Below, one piece after another: positions 59,201 to 64,000 of a DNA stretch of 64,000 nucleotides. The notes beneath the pieces are model-generated. The model had not been told where the DNA came from. It was given only the letters and a program-made list of their open reading frames with translations, and did not search any database. Numbering within the stretch: the stretch's first letter is position 1; each line of letters opens with the position of its first letter. The DNA comes from Sinotaia quadrata (taxonomy: Eukaryota > Mollusca > Gastropoda > Architaenioglossa > Viviparidae). The DNA lies in the NCBI GenBank assembly GCA_028829895.1, contig CM054178.1:101360058-101424057 (forward strand). Direction: 5' to 3'. The position numbers and the translations under genes are program-made.

Positions 59201-62200
59201 ACAGAGCCCAAATCCTTTGTTTCAGACGGGTTCTTATTTTATTCCTCTCTACCTTCGTACTTCTTGAGTCGCACGCCGACTCTGGTATCTTCATGACCCA
59301 TACGTATGCTACGTAGAAGTACATCGTGTTAACTACGGTTAACGATCGTCGCAAGTACGTTAGCGATGCAGTAATTGAGTGGACGATTGACTGTTAATGC
59401 TATGAGCGGTACCGGCGATGAGCCAAAGTGATGTGGACCAGATCTAACCAGTTTGGAAACCATGTGGCGTCGGGAGTGTAGATAAGTACATTTTCTATCC
59501 TCCGGGATCAAGTGAATATTTGGCAGATCACAATTCTCTATAAAGACAATTGACTCTAACGATTGAGTGGGAAATTACAATTATTTTGAATCTAGACTTC
59601 GTGCTCGTAATTAATTGTTACTGTTAGTTGTTAAATATTAAATTCATTTTTCATCTTGTTAAGAACCTCTTTCGTAGTAATTTGTATGCATAGACCTAAA
59701 ATGGGTTTGGATGGGGGCTGTTTGAGCTAAATGAATGATGTAATGAATGCATATGAATCTAAGGGAGTTTTTAACGATCTCTGAACCAGCTATTGTACGT
59801 AAGTTGTCAGTTCGTAAATCTGTGATCTAGACTACAAAGACGCATTTTTAATTTAGTCGAATGATAATTTGAGCAACCAGTCTGTTTAGGTTAAATGAGA
59901 GGGAATTAATTTAATGAGTAAATTAAAGCTTCCATAATTTCCTAAGCAGGGTCTCTAAATAAATACTGGAAACGTAACATACACCAATTTCTTATTTATT
60001 CTGACCTGGATCACTACAAGCTGTAGATTTTTACCATCAAACTCTGCTGGTGGAACATCAGTACTATAAATGATGTAGCACCGAGCTAATCCGAAGAGAC
60101 GTTCACATGCCAGTTGAAAACAGGCTAGAGAATAGAAATATTTTTTGTTCTTCCGAGGAGGCATTGGTAGATACTGGGAATCTCGAGGCAAAACTGTGGC
60201 AATTAAATGTGATGTTTCTTTCTTAAACAGAAGACAAAAGAGCAATAGGATTTTTGTTTATTTGATATATATTAGCATTTTTAAAATCTGCTAAATTTCT
60301 ATAAATCAAACAACTTATTACTGTTGCTAAACACTAACAGAACATTTTGTTTCAACCCCAGAAATATTAGTCCATGATAAGGAAAAATTTATTAAGGATG
60401 AGCCATGTGGTGTATATAAAATTTTATTTTAAATAAAATATACTTTATTCACTTCATTACCTTAGTTTTGAGGTAATGATTACACTATGATTCTATTTAT
60501 TTTTGTTTTTTAATTGCATTTCCATCAATGAAGTAGCATTTTAAATAGGAATACAAAGTGTTACTTGGATGTAAGCAAAATATATCCAATTTCTTACCTC
60601 AAATAAATCTGACTTTGTGAACTTTAAGTTTGTTACAGCATTTCTTGAGACTAACTTAACCCAATCCAACAACAGTGTTACCTGATTAGACAGAAGATTT
60701 CTTGTTAGCAGTAATGTCAAACTAACTAACATAACTGTCTACAGGAAGGCAAAACCAAAATGCATTTCATATAATTATAATCTATGCAGCATTTTATTAC
60801 CTTAAAAATACTTTTTAAAGGGTCATACACACACACACACACACACACGTGCTTGCATTTTCTGAACATATTCTTTTTTTTTTAAATAAAGAACAAGTCT
60901 TCAATGTTTTAATATAATTTCATTACAGTATATTCGACATAGTTCTTAAGCACAAAATTTGCATACTAAGTGAAAAATAAATGTGCAAGTAGGGATAATT
61001 CTTACTGTTTTCAAATATGCATTAGTTTAAGAATGGAATCTTGGCTGTTGAATGAACAAAACTGTTAAACAGTGATCTAGAAACTGTGGAATTTTTTAAA
61101 TGCATGACCACTATTTAAAAATTAGTATACATTCCAGAAATAAAGGCAAACAGAGTTAGCATTATGATACCCTCTAAAATCTCAAATGACAATAAAAGCT
61201 ACCTAACATTAATTTATTGTTGTACAAAAATTCATGTTATTAAATACTGTCTACAACTATGCATATGCCATGTCAATTTATAAAAACTATTGCACTCAAA
61301 TGAGATATGTTGAGAACAAACCAATGCAATAGATTATGGTGTTATTTAACTTACAATTTTGGAATTATTAAATTTCAGATTATCTAATACATATATAAGT
61401 CTGTATTTATTTATGTTTAATTGCTGCTTTCATAAGCTTAATGTTAAATTACTATCCATGCACTGTACATGCAGAGTGGGGTACTTGTTTTAAGCAAATC
61501 AATTAATTAACAGCATAATAAGTATGCACTTCTGTCTGTGACCAATGTCCTACATGTGTACGTTCATATCAAGTATGTAAGTGTGATCAATTCCCTACAT
61601 GTGTATGTTCATATCAAGTATGCACTTCTGAATGTGACCAATTCCATACATGTGTACATTCATATCAAGTAAGTGTGATCATTTCCCTACATGTGTATGT
61701 TCACATAAATATGTGACTATGATCAATGTCCTACAAATAACAACTATTCATTTGTGAAATTTTCAGTGTAAATTATTTAATTATATTAAATAAGGACGAG
61801 TGCATAAGGCATGCAATCTGACATTAAGAAATAAAATGTTACTGAACCACACCAGAATTGATGACTAAAAAAAGCAACAACTAAAAACACCAACACAATA
61901 TTTTTAATCTAAACATCTGGAATACACACAGTAAGCGGTCCAAAATAATCCTGTCTGACAGTGACTGTTTCTGGATCAGATGTCAAAGTGCAAGATCTGT
62001 TTACAGATGATGAACTGTAGGTACGGAAAGCAAGAATGGTTGGAAATCCCGAAATGTGATAAGTTACACACAGAGAGTCATCGTGACTGCAGTTGACCAG
62101 ATATACAGAAAAACTCTCTGCAAATTTCAAGACAAGAAAAGCACACTATGTAAAATAAATTGAAATTATCCCTGTAAAGTGTAAGTGAAAGTGATTTGCT

Positions 62201-63858
62201 AGCGCATAGTAGAGATTGTTGCCAATGCATGATGAATAGTATCATGCTGTTACAGATTAAGGCAAAATATTTCTGTATTGTATCCTATTGCAACCAAGAC
62301 TGAGCTCACTAACAAACTAAGGTATAAGTCAGTCATAAAACAGAATCATTAGCTAATAAATGATTAAATCTAATAGTCTCAAGAGCAAAGTGTACAAATA
62401 CTATTAGATTGATTAGCTAATCAATTTAAACCAAGTTTCAGGAGCAAAAGACAAACCATTTCTGTACAAGTGCTGATGTAATCCATCAAATGTGGCCATG
62501 TTCTGTTCACAGCTTCGGCAAGACTGGATAATAAAGATCAGCTTTAAAACAAAAATAGGAAAAAATTCTGCATTTATTACAATAAGTTATTTTTTAAGAC
62601 ACAATTTATAAAAAAATGATTTGTGAAAATTCATCTGCACAAAGTTGCTGTTCTGCATTCAAGCATGATTTTTTTGTGTGTCTGATCCATTTCCAAAAAT
62701 GAATTACTTGTCTTATATATCATGTCCTATTTTCAGCCAGTATACTATACTCTTTTTGATTATTGATAAATGTGTCAAATATTGCATATCAGTCTACATA
62801 CTATATTTTTTTCTCTATTTAAGGTAAAAGTACTGGAAATATAACTTAAGAAAAAAATAGCACTGTTTGAGTGTACACAGAGAGGGAAAGAAAAGGATGG
62901 ATAGAGGAAGAGAGAAAGAGACAGGTAACTAGACATAGGCACAGCTAGTTTTGTGGTCCCCTTCATTTCTGGTTGGAAAAGGTCAATTGAAATATCAAAG
63001 CTTCTTTTCTCTTTTGTATCAGTAATGTATTCCATGGTCTGCATTACATTAACATTGAGTCATCAAGGGAGATTAGGGTTTCCACTATATAAAAAGGTAT
63101 ACCCATGTTCTTGATATAGTGCATATTCTTGCTCTTAGCAATAGCAAGCACTGAGGTTTACTTATAACACTTGCCATATCCCTAGTGTTAATTTGCTTGT
63201 CTAGCTCTTAGCAATAGCAAGCACTAAGGTTTACTTATAACACTTGCCATATCCCTAGTGTTAATTTGCTTGTCTAGCTCTTAGCAATAGTAGAGAGTGA
63301 AGGTGTAGTGCAGTATGGGACAGCTTAGCTTTGACAATCACATAATGCTGCCTGCAGGATGCAAACATCACTTATTAATTACAACACTTTAACAACCTTT
63401 TCCAAACACATAATGGGATGACCTAGTACACATGTAAACTGACAGAGAACAATAGGAACTTCTAAGATCACCTTCAATTATTGTCCAAGATGGCAGGACT
63501 CTAAATCATCAGTTAATTTTAAACTTAGAAATGCTTTGCTTTTTTTAATACTTATTTGTTGTGGTTATTAATTTGTATTTTCATTATCCTGGATAGTCAG
63601 ATAGATACAGAGTTTATGTACATCCACTACCCCTGATGATAACATTGTTAATCATGCTAAGTATATTCATCATGTTCAGTATTTAAGAATTAGAAAGATA
63701 AAGCAGAATGAATACTGACCACAGTGACTTTGACTTCAGCTTGGACACGAAAATTATTACTACCCAAATGGCTTGACAAAATACCATGCCAGTGGTCTGC
63801 TGTCATCTCTGAGATTCCAGGCATTTGCTCCAATATGGAATGCACTTTCGAAGTGGCC
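50153..63858 (-). CDS. Thioredoxin-fold (PDI/TXNDC-like) secretory protein, 3' part in ten exons (5' end beyond the window)
   Basis: Minus-strand exons, 5' to 3': about 63858-63720, 62523-62457, 62117-61930, 60221-60006, 60681-60598 preceding it, 57528-57410, 55662-55528, 54700-54619, 50676-50556 and 50253-50153 (TAA). All junctions are AG/GT and in phase, giving 370 residues after the first partial exon. The first exons make a thioredoxin fold: ISEMTADHWHGILSS, a C-R-S-C motif where the redox CxxC sits, then SGFPTILAF with the cis-Pro. Four N-glycosylation sequons (NES, NCS, NRS, NLT) suggest an ER-luminal or secreted protein. Later exons resemble further thioredoxin-like domains (VTPENF, ELPVLLALAEPEN, KVVIVATLN). 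ERp90/TXNDC16-like proteins are the nearest idea but identity is not established. Confidence 0.75.
50556..50676 (-). CDS. Thioredoxin-fold gene exon, 40 codons
   Basis: Acceptor TGTTTAG, donor GTAAAA. Encodes ILDQVAHTLYKVVIVATLNV and YLTWADNFVPFGYSKLG. Confidence 0.83.
51120..51360. repeat. Minisatellite, left half (about 55-bp unit), split by an insertion
   Basis: Units carry ACAGCAACATAAAAAATGTAA and TTCTTGATAAGGGATA-like words. The array resumes at 52912. Confidence 0.82.
51361..52906. mobile_element. LTR-like insertion, family 3 (1546 bp, TSD ACAGC) inside a minisatellite
   Basis: Starts TGTCAGTCG and ends GTGCCATCA; flanked by ACAGC at 51356-51360 and 52907-52911. The tandem array on either side uses ACAGCAACAT as its unit sequence, which gives the empty site. 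Internal sequence is GC-richer than the flank and has no recognisable gag or pol. A (TGTC)n run lies at 52765-52805. Orientation is not determined. Confidence 0.8.
52907..53145. repeat. Minisatellite, right half
   Basis: Continues the array of 51120-51360: TTCTTGATAAGGGATATG followed by ACA...CAACTTGAAAAATGTAA units. Confidence 0.82.
53385..53640. repeat. Tandem repeat, about 78-bp unit, 3 units
   Basis: AAGCCTCATCAGGTGAAAAA, ATGATTTTTATATAATCC and ACAACTCTTGTGCAA recur in order; the third unit is diverged. Confidence 0.85.
54619..54700 (-). CDS. Thioredoxin-fold gene exon, 27 codons
   Basis: Acceptor TTGCAG, donor GTAATG. Encodes PLIGEELPVLLALAEPEN and SSVFFQ, with an NLT sequon. Confidence 0.83.
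54935..55200. repeat. Minisatellite, about 25-bp unit, roughly 10 units
   Basis: AGTCATGACACAAAGACAA plus TGAAAT repeats; decayed related units continue to about 55490. Confidence 0.92.
55528..55662 (-). CDS. Thioredoxin-fold gene exon, 44 codons
   Basis: Acceptor ATTCAG, donor GTAAGC. Encodes YHLRPKQKCEENHDHCTKF and LPVIEVTPENFHSRN; two Cys residues seven apart (CEENHDHC) could form a disulfide. Confidence 0.85.
55896..55900. repeat. Target-site duplication GAATG, left
   Basis: Repeated at 57266-57270. Confidence 0.8.
55901..57265 (-). mobile_element. Solo-LTR-like insertion, family 1 copy C (1365 bp, TSD GAATG)
   Basis: Plus-strand start TGTCACGG and end CTGTGACA; GAATG flanks both sides (55896-55900 and 57266-57270). 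Reverse complement of 56930-57265 aligns with the 5' 330 bp of copies A and B (shared ACAAACAACC, CTCTTGAAAAA, AGTCATTCAT-type blocks), and its other end matches CTTTTTTCCGTGACA of copy A. It is the most diverged family member. It sits in an intron of the thioredoxin-fold gene. Confidence 0.83.
57266..57270. repeat. Target-site duplication GAATG, right
   Basis: Partner of 55896-55900. Confidence 0.8.
57266..57425. repeat. Short tandem duplication covering an exon end and its splice donor
   Basis: GTGAATTGTGTATACTTATG occurs twice (about 57329 and 57395), followed by CGTTGGGTGGAAC or TGCTGGATGAAAC. The second copy holds the used donor and the end of exon 57410-57528. A third, weaker copy (ATTATGTATACTTTTG) lies near 57285. 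Confidence 0.8.
57410..57528 (-). CDS. Thioredoxin-fold gene exon, 39 codons plus 2 nt
   Basis: Acceptor CATCAG, donor GTATAC. Encodes LFRRRDGVAVPIMQLGKSL and ETNDVVHLFHPAH. The donor region is part of a short tandem duplication (57266-57420). Confidence 0.8.
58303..58307. repeat. Target-site duplication TACAC, left
   Basis: Repeated at 59980-59984. Confidence 0.87.
58308..59979 (+). mobile_element. Solo-LTR-like insertion, family 2 copy B (1672 bp, TSD TACAC)
   Basis: Starts TGTTACAG and ends GTAACA, a perfect 6-bp inverted repeat; TACAC flanks both sides (58303-58307 and 59980-59984). A TATA box TATAAAAG (58792) supports plus orientation, with an AATAAA near 59957 before the 3' end. Homologous to 41873-43512 in inverse orientation. 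No coding capacity seen. It sits in an intron of the thioredoxin-fold gene. Confidence 0.9.
58792..58798 (+). promoter_or_regulatory. TATA box within family 2 LTR copy B
   Basis: TATAAAA in the context GCTATAAAAGG, 484 bp into the element; consistent with an LTR U3 promoter. Confidence 0.5.
59980..59984. repeat. Target-site duplication TACAC, right
   Basis: Partner of 58303-58307. Confidence 0.87.
60006..60221 (-). CDS. Thioredoxin-fold gene exon, 72 codons
   Basis: Acceptor TTTAAG, donor GTCAGA, phase 0 at both ends. Encodes ETSHLIATVLPRDSQYLP, LACFQLACERLFGLARCY and VPPAEFDGKNLQLVVIQ. The family 2 LTR ends 26 bp downstream of this exon. Confidence 0.84.
60598..60681 (-). CDS. Thioredoxin-fold gene exon, 28 codons
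   Basis: Acceptor TAATCAG, donor GTAAGA. Encodes VTLLLDWVKLVSRNA and FTKSDLFE, phase 0 at both ends. Confidence 0.82.
60826..60849. repeat. (AC)n microsatellite
   Basis: CACACACA run in an intron of the thioredoxin-fold gene. Confidence 0.9.
61520..61735. repeat. Tandem repeat, about 50-bp unit, 4 units
   Basis: CCTACATGTGTACGTTCATA and variants, each followed by TCAAGTA and a TGTGATCAATT-type segment. Confidence 0.85.
61930..62117 (-). CDS. Thioredoxin-fold gene exon with cis-Pro segment
   Basis: Acceptor TTTGCAG. Encodes SFSVYLVNCSHDD and SGFPTILAFRTYSS. The donor is GTGTGT, weaker than its neighbours but the only one that keeps phase 0. Confidence 0.8.
62457..62523 (-). CDS. Thioredoxin-fold gene exon with CRSC motif
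   Basis: Acceptor TATCCAG, donor GTTTGT. Encodes SCRSCEQNMATFDGLHQHLY; ends one base into a Glu codon. Confidence 0.8.
63132..63290. repeat. Direct repeat, 75-bp unit, 2 units plus a partial third
   Basis: GCTCTTAGCAATAGCAAGCA through CTTGCCATATCCCTAGTG to TTAATTTGCTTGTCTA is repeated almost exactly. Confidence 0.93.
63720..63858 (-). CDS. Thioredoxin-fold gene, first exon seen (5' limit approximate)
   Basis: Contains ILEQMPGISEMTADHWHGIL and FRVQAEVKVTV; donor GTCAGT occupies 63719-63714. The upstream acceptor falls inside a tandem repeat (63845-64000) with several AG choices, so the start is uncertain. Confidence 0.65.
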
Positions 63859-64000
63859 TTTACAAAGAGAGTGTGAATGGGAGTATAGCAAACATCTGAA
63901 GTGGCCTTTACAAATAGTGTGAATGGAAACATCTGAAGTGGCCTTTACAAATAGAGTGTGAATGGAAGTTCAGCAAACATCTGGAGTGGCCTTTACAAAT
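63845..64000. repeat. Tandem repeat, about 40-48-bp unit, at least 4 units, at an exon border
   Basis: AAGTGGCCTTTACAAA followed by GAGTGTGAATGG and AAACATCTG repeats to the window end and probably beyond. The innermost unit overlaps the presumed acceptor of exon 63720-63858. Confidence 0.85.

Noticed and set aside
59329..60245. Minus-strand frames inside the family 2 LTR (58975-59211, 59329-59511)
   Set aside because: No similarity between copies at protein level and no known domain; the exon 60006-60221 is the only supported coding part here.
1..64000. CRISPR arrays, tRNA and rRNA genes
   Set aside because: Tandem repeats here lack spacer structure, and no tRNA A/B boxes or rRNA blocks were recognised on either strand.

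Overview
The window is animal nuclear DNA: intron-rich, AT-rich, full of mini- and microsatellites and interspersed transposons. The host proteins have clear animal relatives. Together with DIRS-like, hAT-like and long-LTR remnants this fits an invertebrate, and a mollusc or other lophotrochozoan is my best guess, but the sequence does not prove the clade.

Three host genes can be supported. (1) At the left edge, plus strand, are the last two coding exons of an adhesion-family GPCR (TM6-TM7 and cytoplasmic tail, 178-1053). (2) A complete ARMC1 gene, plus strand, has eight coding exons between 20108 and 47122. They join in frame into 288 residues ending in the family's ANFLxxSFYW-type tail. (3) At the right edge, minus strand, is the 3' part of a thioredoxin-fold, PDI-like secretory protein: ten exons from about 63858 down to the stop at 50153. 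Its 5' end lies beyond 64000. Genes 2 and 3 converge tail to tail, with about 3 kb between their stop codons.

Most remaining sequence is mobile or repetitive. From 1054 to 20 kb there is the GPCR 3' UTR, a 1.76-kb LTR-like insertion, a dense cluster of minisatellites (6.5-11.05 kb), a partial second LTR copy, a repeated unknown coding segment (12.2-14.3 and 16.35-17.0 kb), and a plausible ARMC1 promoter near 17.1 kb. ARMC1 introns hold a nested pair of terminal-inverted-repeat transposons (21004-27399), a decayed coiled-coil gene (31.4-33.5 kb), an intact-ended 4.17-kb copy of the same transposon (36019-40189), a solo LTR (41873-43512) and DIRS-type retrotransposon fragments (43.7-45.9 kb). 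Three introns of the thioredoxin-fold gene each carry one 1.4-1.7-kb LTR-like insertion.

The strongest unusual signals are two. One is a transposon family with TAGGTAG-type ends, exact 7-bp target duplications and a coiled-coil protein unlike any transposase I recognise; a nested copy with an empty-site comparison supports it. The other is a set of five LTR-like insertions with TG...CA ends and perfect 5-bp target duplications but no internal region. Coordinates and splice phases were worked out by eye; no database search was possible.
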